Shown: positions 25,356 through 35,389 of the stretch, piece by piece
Numbering within the stretch: position 1 is the stretch's first letter
How the letters are laid out: each line of letters opens with the position of its first letter
Source of the DNA: Myxococcales bacterium
GTDB taxonomy: Bacteria; Myxococcota_A; Polyangia; Polyangiales; Polyangiaceae
Length of the DNA stretch: 41,298 nucleotides
Direction: 5' to 3'
NCBI GenBank assembly: GCA_016212965.1
Contig: JACRDA010000123.1
Span: 1-41,298, forward strand
The notes under the pieces: generated by a model
Told to the model about the DNA's origin: nothing
Database searches by the model: none
Seen by the model: the letters and a program-made list of their open reading frames with translations, nothing else
Program-made: the position numbers and the translations under genes

Positions 25356-25721
25356 GAAACGACGCTCCTCCGCCCCCGGGAGTACCAAGCGCGTGGCAGC
25401 CGTCCGCGCACGACCGCGCGGCGAGCGCGGCAGCGGACGTGGCGGCCCTACGCGTGGGCCGCTGCCCGTGACCTCATGCTGTCCCCGCCCTCGAACGCAG
25501 TGACGCAGTGTGAGCCGCAGATTACCGCAAGGAGAAGTGCGCGCGCGTTGCGCGCCGTCAAGCCGCCGTCGCTTTTTTTTCGACGGGCGAGGCCGGCCCC
25601 GCCGCACGGCTCCGCCCGGCACGCCGCACTCGGGGGTTGGCGGGCTCGACGGGTCGTGAAAGGCTCTTTCGTCCGGCGGCGCGGAGGACGCGCCGCCGTG
25701 TGCCGTGGGAGAGGCACCAGC
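25356..25721. other. divergent intergenic region between the hydrogenase cluster and the amidase gene
   Basis: 366 bases with no convincing gene. They must carry the promoters for the minus-strand cluster and for the plus-strand amidase. On the minus strand TTGCGG (from the sequence CCGCAA near 25526-25531) could be a -35 element, but no clear -10 follows. The AT-rich spots GATTACCGCAA (25520-25530) and the T-run at 25573-25580 stand out from the GC-rich surroundings. I found no sigma-54 promoter consensus. Confidence 0.5.
25566..25586 (+). promoter_or_regulatory. hairpin with an eight-T loop
   Basis: CCGTCG (25566-25571) and CGACGG (25581-25586) pair around the loop CTTTTTTTT. A run of eight T is rare in DNA of this composition. 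The T-run is in the loop rather than after the stem, so this is not a standard terminator. It could be a protein- or RNA-binding site upstream of the amidase gene; function unknown. Confidence 0.3.
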
Positions 25722-26591
25722 ATGACCAGACTCGTTCGCGTCGGTCTCATTCAGGCTTCGGATGCCGCCAACGATCCGGCCCTGCCCATCGCCACCATCC
25801 AGAAGATGGCGCTCGACAAGCACGTCGCCATGATCGCGGAGGCCGCCGGCAAAGGCGTCCAGATCCTCGGCCTCCAGGAGATCTTCAACGGTCCGTACTT
25901 CTGCCCGAGCCAGGACGCGCGCTGGTACGACGCGGCCGAGCCCATCCCCGGTCCGACGACCGAGGTGATGCAGGAGCTCGCGCGCCAATACCAGATGGCG
26001 CTCGTCGTGCCGCTCTACGAGCGCGAGAAGGCGGGCGTCTACTACAACAGCGCTGCCGTCCTCGACGCCGACGGCAGCTACCTCGGGAAATACCGAAAGC
26101 AGCACATCCCCCACACGAGCGGGTTCTGGGAGAAGTACTTCTTCAAGCCCGGCAACATGGGCTACCCGGTGTTCCAGACGCGCTTCGCCAAGGTGGGCGT
26201 GTACATCTGCTACGACCGGCACTTCCCCGAGGGCGCGCGGGCGCTCGGCCTCAACGGCGCCGAGATCGTCTTCAACCCGTCGGCGACGGTGGCGGGTCTG
26301 TCGCAGTACCTCTGGAAGCTGGAGCAACCGGCGCACGCGGTCGCGAACGGCTACTTCGTCGCCGCCTCGAACCGCGTCGGCACCGAGAAGCCCTGGAACC
26401 TCGGGCGCTTCTACGGCTCGAGCTACGTGGTCGACCCGCGCGGCAACTTCCTGTCCGTCGGCAGCGAAGACAAGGACGAGATCGTCGTGGCCGACTGCGA
26501 CCTCGAGATGATCGAGGAGGTGCGGCGGGTGTGGCAGTTCTACCGCGACCGCCGGCCCGAAACCTACGGCGACCTCACCGAGCTCAAGTAG
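25722..26591 (+). CDS. carbon-nitrogen hydrolase (nitrilase superfamily amidase)
   Basis: 289 residues, ATG at 25722 with GGGAGAGG eight bases upstream. The catalytic triad is in place: Glu53 (LGLQEIFNGPYF), Lys126 (KYRKQHIPH) and Cys163 (VYICYDRHFPEGAR). Length and motifs match the branch with beta-ureidopropionase and N-carbamoylputrescine amidase, which release CO2 and NH3 from N-carbamoyl compounds in pyrimidine or polyamine breakdown. The HIPHTSGFWEKYFF stretch is typical of this branch. No agmatine deiminase, dihydropyrimidinase or other pathway gene is beside it, so the exact substrate is unsettled. It is divergent from the hydrogenase cluster and followed by the heptamer arrays. Confidence 0.88.
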   Translation: MTRLVRVGLIQASDAANDPALPIATIQKMALDKHVAMIAEAAGKGVQILGLQEIFNGPYFCPSQDARWYDAAEPIPGPTTEVMQELARQYQMALVVPLYEREKAGVYYNSAAVLDADGSYLGKYRKQHIPHTSGFWEKYFFKPGNMGYPVFQTRFAKVGVYICYDRHFPEGARALGLNGAEIVFNPSATVAGLSQYLWKLEQPAHAVANGYFVAASNRVGTEKPWNLGRFYGSSYVVDPRGNFLSVGSEDKDEIVVADCDLEMIEEVRRVWQFYRDRRPETYGDLTELK

Positions 26592-26594
26592 AGG

Positions 26595-26622
26595 TCATCA
26601 GTGATCAGTCATCAGTCGTCAG
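26595..26622 (+). repeat. heptamer array, 4 copies of TNNTCAG (left arm)
   Basis: Four exact heptamers in a row, TCATCAG, TGATCAG, TCATCAG and TCGTCAG, begin three bases after the amidase stop. The same consensus on the opposite strand forms the array at 26689-26723, so the two are inverted relative to each other. Confidence 0.9.
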
Positions 26623-26649
26623 CCCCGGAGCGGCCCTCTGGGCCGACCC

Positions 26650-26672
26650 GGGCGCGCAGCGCGAGCGCGCCC
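26650..26672 (+). terminator. 8-bp GC hairpin between the heptamer arrays
   Basis: GGGCGCGC (26650-26657) pairs perfectly with GCGCGCCC (26665-26672) around AGCGCGA. It lies in the centre of the region bounded by the heptamer arrays and downstream of the amidase gene. No T-tract follows. It could stop transcription from the amidase gene or be the core of a repeat element. Confidence 0.3.
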
Positions 26673-26688
26673 GCGGGCTGAAGAGACC

Positions 26689-26723
26689 GACAACTGACAA
26701 CTGACAACTGACAACTGACAACT
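26689..26723 (-). repeat. heptamer array, 5 copies of GACAACT (right arm)
   Basis: Five perfect tandem copies of GACAACT end ten bases before the ABC transporter start codon. Read on the minus strand the unit is TTGTCAG in a shifted register, which fits the TNNTCAG consensus of the left array. The AT content is far above the surroundings. It overlaps the leader of the ABC gene and could affect its expression. Confidence 0.95.
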
Positions 26724-26733
26724 AGGATGGCGC

Positions 26734-28583
<1,850 letters not shown>

Positions 28584-28593
<10 letters not shown>

Positions 28594-29390
28594 GCGGCGC
28601 GCGCCGTGCCGGCGCCACGCCGCGCCGCGAAGAGCGCCGCGAGCCCGCCCGGCGCGTCGCTCATGATGCCGTCGGCGCCGTGGTCGAGGAGGCGCGCGGC
28701 CTCGTCGGGCGCGTCCACGGTCCAGAAGTCGACCGCCACCCCGAAGGCGTGGCACTTGTCGATGAAGGCGCGGCTGCCGAGATCGAGCGGGCCGACGCGC
28801 ACCGGGATCTGCGCGCGGCGCCGCGCGGGGCGTACCAGGCGCGCCGCGGCGGCGGGCGCGAGCACGAGCGCCACGACCTCGTGGTGCACGAGGGCCGTCG
28901 GGCCGCGGAAGCCGAGCGTCCGGGCCAGGTGCACCATGCGCCCGGAGAAGCTCGCGAGCGTGGTCGTCTCCTCGCGGCCGAGCCGCCGCAGGAGCGCGCA
29001 CAGGGCGCGCACCACGTGCCGCTCGTGCTGCTTCACGTCGAGGTTGAGGCGCGTGCCGGGAAAGGCCTCGCACAGCTCGAGCACGGTCGGGATGCGAAAC
29101 CCGCGCCCCGCGAAGGGGCGCGAGCCGTCGGGCGCCACGAAGCCGCGGCCGACGTCCCAGCTCCGCACCTCCGCGAGGCTCGCCGCCGCGATGCGCCCGG
29201 GCACGCCGGCCTGCCGCAGACCGCTCGCGTCGTGGCTGACGACGAGCACGCCGTCCGCGGTCATGTGCACGTCCGTCTCGAGCGCGTCGGCGCCGAGCTC
29301 GAGCGCGCGCTCGAAGGCGGGCAGGGTGTTCTCGGGTAGCTCGCTCGAGGCGCCGCGGTGCGCGTAGAGGATGGGCGGGGCGGACGGCAT
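28584..29390 (-). CDS. glycerophosphodiester phosphodiesterase
   Basis: 268 residues, ATG at 29390, which puts ILYAHRGASSELPENTLPAF near the N-terminus as in most members; in-frame ATG codons at 29402 and 29408 are possible alternatives. The catalytic and metal-binding residues are visible: HRG and ENT, then LETDVHMTADGVLVVSHD (Glu, Asp and the second His). Later family motifs also appear: LNLDVKQ, and VDFWTVDAPDEAARLLDHGADGIMSDAP near the C-terminus. It hydrolyses glycerophosphodiesters to glycerol-3-phosphate and an alcohol. No signal peptide is seen, so it is cytoplasmic. It overlaps the ABC transporter gene tail to tail. Confidence 0.9.
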
Positions 29391-29444
29391 CGAGCCGAGC
29401 ATACGCATTCGCCGCCCCACGGCAGCTGCTAGAGTGAGCCCCGG

Positions 29445-30065
29445 ATGGCCGCGCCCGCGAACAAGAGCCCGCTCCGCCTCGCCGAGGAGGATGGCAAGCC
29501 GGTCGTCGTCGGCTGGCTCGCCGCGGCCCTGCGCGCCCTCGCGGCGCCCGACGACGCGCTCACCGCGGCCGCGCTCGCCACGAACTTCGCCTGGGAGCGC
29601 GCCAGCCCGGACGCGCGCGCCCACGGGCTCGCCCGCATCGCCGAGGTGTACCGGGCCGTGCGCGGCATCGTGCTCGGGAGCCACAAGCACTTCGCCGCCA
29701 CGACGCGCCCCGCGTGCGAGGCGCTGTTCCGCACGCGCGACATCCCGCCCGCCTACGCCATCTACGGGGACCGCGTCTACTTCACGCCGGCGTTCGCGCC
29801 CTTCGACCCCGCGACGGGGCGCGGCTTCGGGCCGCTGTGCCGCGCCGCGATGGTGCTGCACGAGGCCGTGCACCTCGTCGACCCGCGCTCGGGCGAGGAG
29901 GCCGTCCACGTCTCGGAGTGGGACGAGCCGCGCTTCTCGAGCCTCGATCCGGCGGCGCAGCTGTCGAACCCGTCGGCGTACGCGAGCTTCGCGGCCCAGG
30001 TCCACGAGCGGGCACTCGTGTGGCCGCGCGAGGCGCGCTTCGGCGCGGGCAACCCCGCGCGCTGA
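29445..30065 (+). CDS. putative zinc metallopeptidase-like protein (HEXXH)
   Basis: 206 residues, ATG at 29445. The helical N-terminal half is of unknown fold. The motif VLHEAVHLVD (HEAVH at 139-143) is a zinc-peptidase signature, and NPSAYASFAAQVHE follows 32 residues later. HEXXH followed by N-x-x-x-Y-x-x-F is the pattern of M35-type (aspzincin/peptidyl-Lys) peptidases, in which a downstream Asp completes the site; Asp160 or Asp168 might serve. There is no signal peptide, unlike secreted M35 enzymes, so it may act inside the cell or be exported otherwise. It precedes the Hsp70-family gene by 57 bases and could be co-transcribed with it. Activity not certain. Confidence 0.6.
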   Translation: MAAPANKSPLRLAEEDGKPVVVGWLAAALRALAAPDDALTAAALATNFAWERASPDARAHGLARIAEVYRAVRGIVLGSHKHFAATTRPACEALFRTRDIPPAYAIYGDRVYFTPAFAPFDPATGRGFGPLCRAAMVLHEAVHLVDPRSGEEAVHVSEWDEPRFSSLDPAAQLSNPSAYASFAAQVHERALVWPREARFGAGNPAR

Positions 30066-30122
30066 CGGACCAGCACCACTTTGGCGGCAAGGGGCCCGCC
30101 CGCGTGGTAAGTAGCCCGCGTC

Positions 30123-31730
30123 ATGCGGCTCGGCATCGATCTCGGCACGACGCGCACCGTCGTCGCCGCGCACGACCGGGGCAACTACCCGGTCGTCGGC
30201 TTCACGTCGGACAACGGCGATCTCTTGCTGCACTACCCGACGGTGAGCGCCGACGTCGGCGGGCGACTCGTGCACGGCCTCGAGGCCGAGGCGGCCGAGC
30301 GACGCGGGGCGCCGGCGCTGCGCTCGTGGAAGCGCCTGCTCGCCGCGGCCGGGCAACGCGGCCGGATCCGCGTGGGCTCGATCGAGGTGACGCCCGTCGA
30401 GCTCTGCACCGGGTTCCTCACGGCCCTGCGCCGCGATCTGCTGACGGCCTCCAACGCGCCGGTCGGCAAGGGCGCGCGCAAGGGCGCGCGCGACGGGACG
30501 ATCGAGGCCGTGGTCTCGGTGCCCGCGAACGCGCACTCGACCCAGCGCTTCGTGACCCTCGAGGGGTTCCGCCGGGCCGGGTTCCAGGTGCGCGCCGTGG
30601 TGAACGAGCCGAGCGCCGCGGGCATCGAGTACGCGCACCGGCACGAGCGCACCTTGTCGGCGCGGCGCGAGCACGTGGTCGTCTACGACCTCGGCGGCGG
30701 CACCTTCGACGTGGCGCTCGTGCACGTGGCGCCCGGACACCACGACGTCGTGACGACCGGGGGCGTCGGGCGCCTCGGGGGCGACGATTTCGACGAGGTG
30801 CTGGTCGATCTCGCGCTCGCCGAGGCGGGCATCGGCGAGGTCGAGCCCGACACGCGCGCGCTGCTCCGCCGCGAGGCCCAGGTGGTCAAGGAGTCGATCA
30901 ACCCGAACTCGCGCCGCATCGTGCTCGACCTCGCGGCCCTCGGCCCGAGGGCCCCCGGCAAGCCGGTCGTGATCCCCATCGCCCGTTTCTTCGAGGCCGT
31001 CCGGCCGCTCGTCGAGCAGACGCTCGCGGCGCTCGATCCGGTGCTCGGCGTGCTCGGCAGCTCGTGGGCGCGTGGCGGCGACGGTGGCGACGCCGGCGAC
31101 GACGAGGGCGAGGCCGACGGCGAGACCACCGGCGAGACCACCACGGGGGGCGACATCGCGGGCATCTACATGGTCGGCGGTGCGAGCGGCCTGCCCATCG
31201 TGCCGCGCGTCGTGCGCGAGCGCTTCGGGCGGCGCGTGCACCGCTCGCCGCACCCGTCGGCCGCCACGGCCATCGGCTGCGCCATCGTGGCCGCCGAGGA
31301 GGCCGCCCCCACGCTCGCGGAGCGCTTCACGCGCCACTTCGGGGTCTTCCGGGAGGCCGAGGCCGGCCACGAGGTGACCTTCGACGGCATCTTCCGCAAG
31401 GACACGCCGATGCCCCGGCCGGGCGAGGCGCCGCTCGTGGCCACGCGCAGCTACCGCGCCGCCCACAACCTCGGCCACTACCGCTTCGTCGAGTCGGGCC
31501 TGCTCGACGACGCGGGTGCGCCCACCGGCGACATCACGCCCCACGGCGACGTGCTGTTCCCCTTCGCCCCCGAGCTCGTCGGGCGCGAGGAGCTCGCCGC
31601 CGAGCCCGTGAGCCGCCTCGGCGGCCCGGGGCCGCGCGTCGAGGAGCGCTACGAGGTCGACGCCTCGGGCGTCATCGCGGTCACCATCACGGACCTCGAC
31701 CGCGGCCGCCGCGCACGCTTCGTGCTCTGA
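30123..31730 (+). CDS. Hsp70-family (DnaK-like) protein, divergent
   Basis: 535 residues, ATG at 30123. The actin-like ATPase core is clear: GIDLGTTRTVVA (phosphate 1), VVSVPANAHSTQR, VVNEPSAAGIEYA, VVYDLGGGTFDVALV (phosphate 2) and YMVGGASGLPIVPRVV (adenosine site). An unusual acidic Gly/Asp/Glu/Thr insert of about 30 residues sits at roughly 318-347 just before the adenosine motif. After the core, about 130 residues form a beta-rich region ending VDASGVIAVTITDLDRG, like a substrate-binding beta domain. The helical lid and EEVD-type tail of DnaK are absent. It is therefore a specialised Hsp70, not the housekeeping chaperone. No DnaJ or GrpE gene is beside it. Confidence 0.85.
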   Translation: MRLGIDLGTTRTVVAAHDRGNYPVVGFTSDNGDLLLHYPTVSADVGGRLVHGLEAEAAERRGAPALRSWKRLLAAAGQRGRIRVGSIEVTPVELCTGFLTALRRDLLTASNAPVGKGARKGARDGTIEAVVSVPANAHSTQRFVTLEGFRRAGFQVRAVVNEPSAAGIEYAHRHERTLSARREHVVVYDLGGGTFDVALVHVAPGHHDVVTTGGVGRLGGDDFDEVLVDLALAEAGIGEVEPDTRALLRREAQVVKESINPNSRRIVLDLAALGPRAPGKPVVIPIARFFEAVRPLVEQTLAALDPVLGVLGSSWARGGDGGDAGDDEGEADGETTGETTTGGDIAGIYMVGGASGLPIVPRVVRERFGRRVHRSPHPSAATAIGCAIVAAEEAAPTLAERFTRHFGVFREAEAGHEVTFDGIFRKDTPMPRPGEAPLVATRSYRAAHNLGHYRFVESGLLDDAGAPTGDITPHGDVLFPFAPELVGREELAAEPVSRLGGPGPRVEERYEVDASGVIAVTITDLDRGRRARFVL

Positions 31731-31885
31731 GTCGGCTCCAACTTCCGCTGGCGACCACGGGAGCGGGCGGATACCATTCCACCCTGGGTGTGCGGGCGGC
31801 AGCGGCACGCCGAGGCTACCGATTCGATCGCGCCGCGCGCCTGCGCGCGCCGCGACGGCCCCTGGGGGGGACACGCAGCAGCTCG

Positions 31886-34702
31886 ATGTCCCTCACCCTC
31901 GCGAAACCCCGTGTCGAAGCGGCGCCCGCCTCGTGGCGTGACCGGCTCCGCGACTGGGGTGTGTGGGCCATCGGCGGCGCGGCGCTGTGGGTCCTGGCCT
32001 ACGGGGTGTGGATCTTCGCTCCCGTCGGGGAGCCGGAGCTCCAGGTCGTGGTGGGCGATCTCGCCGACCTGCCGGTGGTCGCGGCGGCGTCCGTGCTCGC
32101 ATGGCGGGCGAGCCGCCTTCCGACCCTACCGAAGCGCCTGCAGCGCGGTTGGCGCTGGCTCGCCACGGCGTACGCGTTGCTGCTCGTCGCCCACGCCACC
32201 TACGCGGCGCTCGAGCTCGTCGCCAAGGTCGATCCGTTCCCGTCCATCGCAGACGTGCTGTTCCTGTCGTTCTACCCCATCGCCCTGCAGGGCTTGCTGT
32301 GCTTCGCGGGCCGCCCGGCGAGCCGCGCCGAGGGCCTGAAGCGCCTGCTCGACATCGGCACCACGCTGGTCGGGGCCGGCGCGTTCCTGAGCTACTTCCT
32401 GATCTTTCCCGCGGCGACCGAGCAGGGCCGCGACCTCGGCCACGCGCTCGTGGCCGCCGCCTACCCCGTCGGCGACCTCGTGCTCCTGCTCGGCATCCTG
32501 TCGATCCTCTTCCAGGGGGATCTCGGCGGCAACAGCCGGCCCCTGCGCGTCCTCGCGTTCGGGCTGCTCGTGCTCTTCGCCGCCGACCTCGGCTTCGCCT
32601 ACCTCAACGTGCGCAAGAGCTACCAGGCGACCCACGTCACCGATGCGCTCTGGAACGTCTCCTACCTCGTCGTGATGGTGGCCGCGCAGGTGCAGCGCGG
32701 CGTGGTCGTGGCGCCCGAGCCGCAGGCCCCGCGGCGCCTGCGCGCGGTCGACCTCGTCCCCTACCTGTCGGTGCTCGGCGTGCTCGCCCTGCTCGTCGTG
32801 GCCTCGGCGCGCCACTACGCGACGCCGCTCGGCGTGGTGGTCCTCGCGGTGATCGCGCTCGTCGCGCTCGCGGTGGCGCGCCAGGTCGTGACGGCCCGCG
32901 ACAACGAGCGGCTGCTGCGCGCGCAGGCCGCGCGCGCCAGCGAGGCGCGCTTCGCCGCGCTCGTGGAGAAGTCCTCGGACGTCATCTGCATCCTCGACGC
33001 CGAGGCGCGCATCGCCTTCGTGAGCCCCTCGCTCGGCAAGGTGCTCGGCCACCGGCCCGAGCGCCTCGCCGGACACCCCTTCCTCGAGCTCGTCCACCCG
33101 GACGACCAGGACCTCGGGCGGGCGTACCTGTCGGACCTCGAGCTGCGCCAGGGTGCGACGACGCCGCTCGGCTGGCGCCTGCGCCACGCCGACGGCCGCT
33201 ACCTGCACATCGAGACGGTGGGCACCAACCTGAAGGACGACCCCCAAGTGCAGGGCGTGGTGCTCAACTCGCGCGACATCACCGAGCGCACGCAGCTCGA
33301 GCAGCGCTTGACGCACCTCGCCTTCCACGACCCGCTGACGCAGCTCGCCAACCGCGCCCTGTTCCACGACCGACTGGCGCACGCCCTCGCGCGGCTGTCC
33401 TTGCGCCCCGAGCGCAAGCTCGCGGTGATGATCGTCGACCTCGACAACTTCAAGACCATCAACGACAGCCTCGGCCACGGCGAGGGGGACCGGCTGCTCG
33501 TCGAGGCCGCCGCGCGGCTGCGGGCGCGCGTGCGCTCCGGCGACACCGTCGCGCGCCTCGGCGGCGACGAGTTCGGTGTGCTGCTCGAGGACATCGAGGA
33601 CAGCGAGCTCGTGCACGCCACGGCCCGCGCGGTCGTGGAGGCCTTCAAGGCGCCCTTCCAGCTCGACGGCCACGAGGCGATCGTGAGCGTGAGCGTGGGG
33701 GTGGCCCACGCCGCCGCGCGCGAGACCGCGGACGACGTGCTGCGCAACGCGGACCTCACGCTCTACGTCGCCAAGGGGCGCGGCAAGGCCCGCATCGAGG
33801 TGTTCGAGCAGGAGATGCACGCGGCCGTCCTGCGGCGCCTGCAGCTCGAGACCGATCTCCGACAGGCGCTCGAGCGGGACGAGCTGTTCCTGCTCTACCA
33901 GCCCGTCATCGAGCTGCGCACGGGTCGGATCAAGGGCGTCGAGGCGCTCATGCGCTGGGCGCACCCGTCGCAGGGCACGCTCTCGCCGACGCTCTTCATT
34001 CCGGTCGCCGAGGAGACGGGCCTCATCATGCCGCTCGGCCGCGTCGCGCTGCAGAAGGCCTGCGCGCAGGCGCGGCGCTGGCAGGACGAGCTCGGCCTCG
34101 ACCGACCGCTCAGCATGGCGGTCAACCTCTCCGGCAAGCAGCTCATCGAGGGCTCCATCGTCGCCGACGTCGCCGACGCCCTCGGCGCGTCCGGGCTGCC
34201 GAGCGAACAGCTCGTGCTCGAGATCACCGAGAGCGTGATGATGGGCGACGCGCCCGAGGTGACCCGGCGCCTCGAGGAGCTGCGCGCCCTCGGGGTACGC
34301 ATCGCGATCGACGACTTCGGCACCGGCTACTCGTCGCTCGCGACCCTCGATCGCTTCCCCGTGGACGTGCTCAAGATCGATCGCTCCTTCGTGTCGCGCG
34401 TCGACGGGCCGGGCGACGGGGCCGCGCTCGCGCGCGCCGTGCTCAGCGTGGGCACGGCCCTGCGCCTCGAGACGGTGGCCGAGGGTATCGAGCGGCCCGA
34501 GCAGCTCGCCGCCCTGCGTGGTCTCGGCTGCGAGCTCGGGCAGGGCTTCCTGGTCGCGCGACCCGAGCCGCCCGAGGCCATCCTCGCGCGTTGCTGGGCG
34601 CTCGCGACGACCACGCCCGTCGGCGAGGGCGGACGCGGCGGGCGGCGCGTGGGCACGGGCACGAGTCCAGGTGCGGGCCGGCGGCGCGAAGACGGCGCGT
34701 GA
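31886..34702 (+). CDS. membrane PAS-GGDEF-EAL protein (cyclic-di-GMP synthesis and breakdown)
   Basis: 938 residues, ATG at 31886. Up to about residue 330 there are eight or so hydrophobic helices, a membrane sensor of unknown type. A PAS domain follows (about 350-470; FAALVEKSSDVICILD). The GGDEF domain has the intact motif RLGGDEFGV (about 558) and an RSGD inhibitory site five residues before it, so it can in principle make cyclic-di-GMP and be product-inhibited. The EAL domain has VEALMRWAHP (about 685), ITESVMM, DDFGTGYSSL, KIDRSF and QGFLVARP, all consistent with an active phosphodiesterase. Which activity dominates cannot be read from the sequence. No neighbour indicates the regulated process. 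Confidence 0.92.
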   Translation: MSLTLAKPRVEAAPASWRDRLRDWGVWAIGGAALWVLAYGVWIFAPVGEPELQVVVGDLADLPVVAAASVLAWRASRLPTLPKRLQRGWRWLATAYALLLVAHATYAALELVAKVDPFPSIADVLFLSFYPIALQGLLCFAGRPASRAEGLKRLLDIGTTLVGAGAFLSYFLIFPAATEQGRDLGHALVAAAYPVGDLVLLLGILSILFQGDLGGNSRPLRVLAFGLLVLFAADLGFAYLNVRKSYQATHVTDALWNVSYLVVMVAAQVQRGVVVAPEPQAPRRLRAVDLVPYLSVLGVLALLVVASARHYATPLGVVVLAVIALVALAVARQVVTARDNERLLRAQAARASEARFAALVEKSSDVICILDAEARIAFVSPSLGKVLGHRPERLAGHPFLELVHPDDQDLGRAYLSDLELRQGATTPLGWRLRHADGRYLHIETVGTNLKDDPQVQGVVLNSRDITERTQLEQRLTHLAFHDPLTQLANRALFHDRLAHALARLSLRPERKLAVMIVDLDNFKTINDSLGHGEGDRLLVEAAARLRARVRSGDTVARLGGDEFGVLLEDIEDSELVHATARAVVEAFKAPFQLDGHEAIVSVSVGVAHAAARETADDVLRNADLTLYVAKGRGKARIEVFEQEMHAAVLRRLQLETDLRQALERDELFLLYQPVIELRTGRIKGVEALMRWAHPSQGTLSPTLFIPVAEETGLIMPLGRVALQKACAQARRWQDELGLDRPLSMAVNLSGKQLIEGSIVADVADALGASGLPSEQLVLEITESVMMGDAPEVTRRLEELRALGVRIAIDDFGTGYSSLATLDRFPVDVLKIDRSFVSRVDGPGDGAALARAVLSVGTALRLETVAEGIERPEQLAALRGLGCELGQGFLVARPEPPEAILARCWALATTTPVGEGGRGGRRVGTGTSPGAGRRREDGA

Positions 34703-34759
34703 CGGCGCATGACGGCGCGCGGCGCTATGCTCGGCGCGGGACGAGGAAGAGGTGACGCC

Positions 34760-35389
34760 ATGCGGTCGGCTGTGTTGCTCGCCATCGCGGTGCTCGGAGG
34801 CTGTGGGCGCGACCGACCGGAGCGGCTCGTCGGGCGCTTCGAGCTCGCCGCGGCGCGGGCCTTCGCGACGCTCGCGTCCCACCCCCGGCCGGCGGCGGGC
34901 GATCCGGCCGCGGCTGCGCCGGCCGGCGAGGTGCCGCAGGGTTACGTGCGCATGCACGTCAAGGCCCAGACCGGCCCGGAGCACGGCCAGGCGCTGCTCC
35001 TGTGCGACGCCGAGGAGCAGTGGGTCATCCCCATCTACGTGGGCGGCACCGAGGCGCTCAGCATCGGCCTGCGGCTCGCGCGGGCGAAGTACCCACGGCC
35101 GCTGACGCACGATCTGCTCGACGCCACGCTGCACGCCCTCGCCGCCGGCGTCGATCACGTGCAGGTGGACGCGCTGCGCGACGGCACCTTCATCGGCAGC
35201 ATCGCGCTGCGCACCGCCGGAGGGCTCGTGACGCTCGACGCGCGCCCGTCGGACGCCATCGCGCTCGCCGTCGGCAACGAGCGGCCGATCTACGTCGCCG
35301 AGCCGGTCATGCGCGAGGCAGCGGTCCGGGTGGAGGACCTCGACCGGGACGGACCGCGCAGGAAGCCCGCGGAGCCGACCGCGCTGTGA
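34760..35389 (+). CDS. lipoprotein with bifunctional nuclease (DUF151) domain
   Basis: 209 residues from ATG 34760 (GAAGAGG upstream). An in-frame ATG at 34709 would bury the signal. The N-terminus is a short lipoprotein signal with Cys15 in LGGC. Residues about 70-190 are a bifunctional-nuclease/DUF151 domain: VRMHVKAQTG, WVIPIYVGGTEALSIGLRL, RPLTHDLLDATLHAL, GTFIGSIAL, LDARPSDAIALAV and RPIYVAEPVM. Family members from plants act in defence and have RNase and DNase activity; bacterial ones are mostly uncharacterised. Most bacterial copies I know of lack an export signal, so a lipid-anchored version is unusual. It overlaps the following lipoprotein gene by GTGA. Confidence 0.85.
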   Translation: MRSAVLLAIAVLGGCGRDRPERLVGRFELAAARAFATLASHPRPAAGDPAAAAPAGEVPQGYVRMHVKAQTGPEHGQALLLCDAEEQWVIPIYVGGTEALSIGLRLARAKYPRPLTHDLLDATLHALAAGVDHVQVDALRDGTFIGSIALRTAGGLVTLDARPSDAIALAVGNERPIYVAEPVMREAAVRVEDLDRDGPRRKPAEPTAL

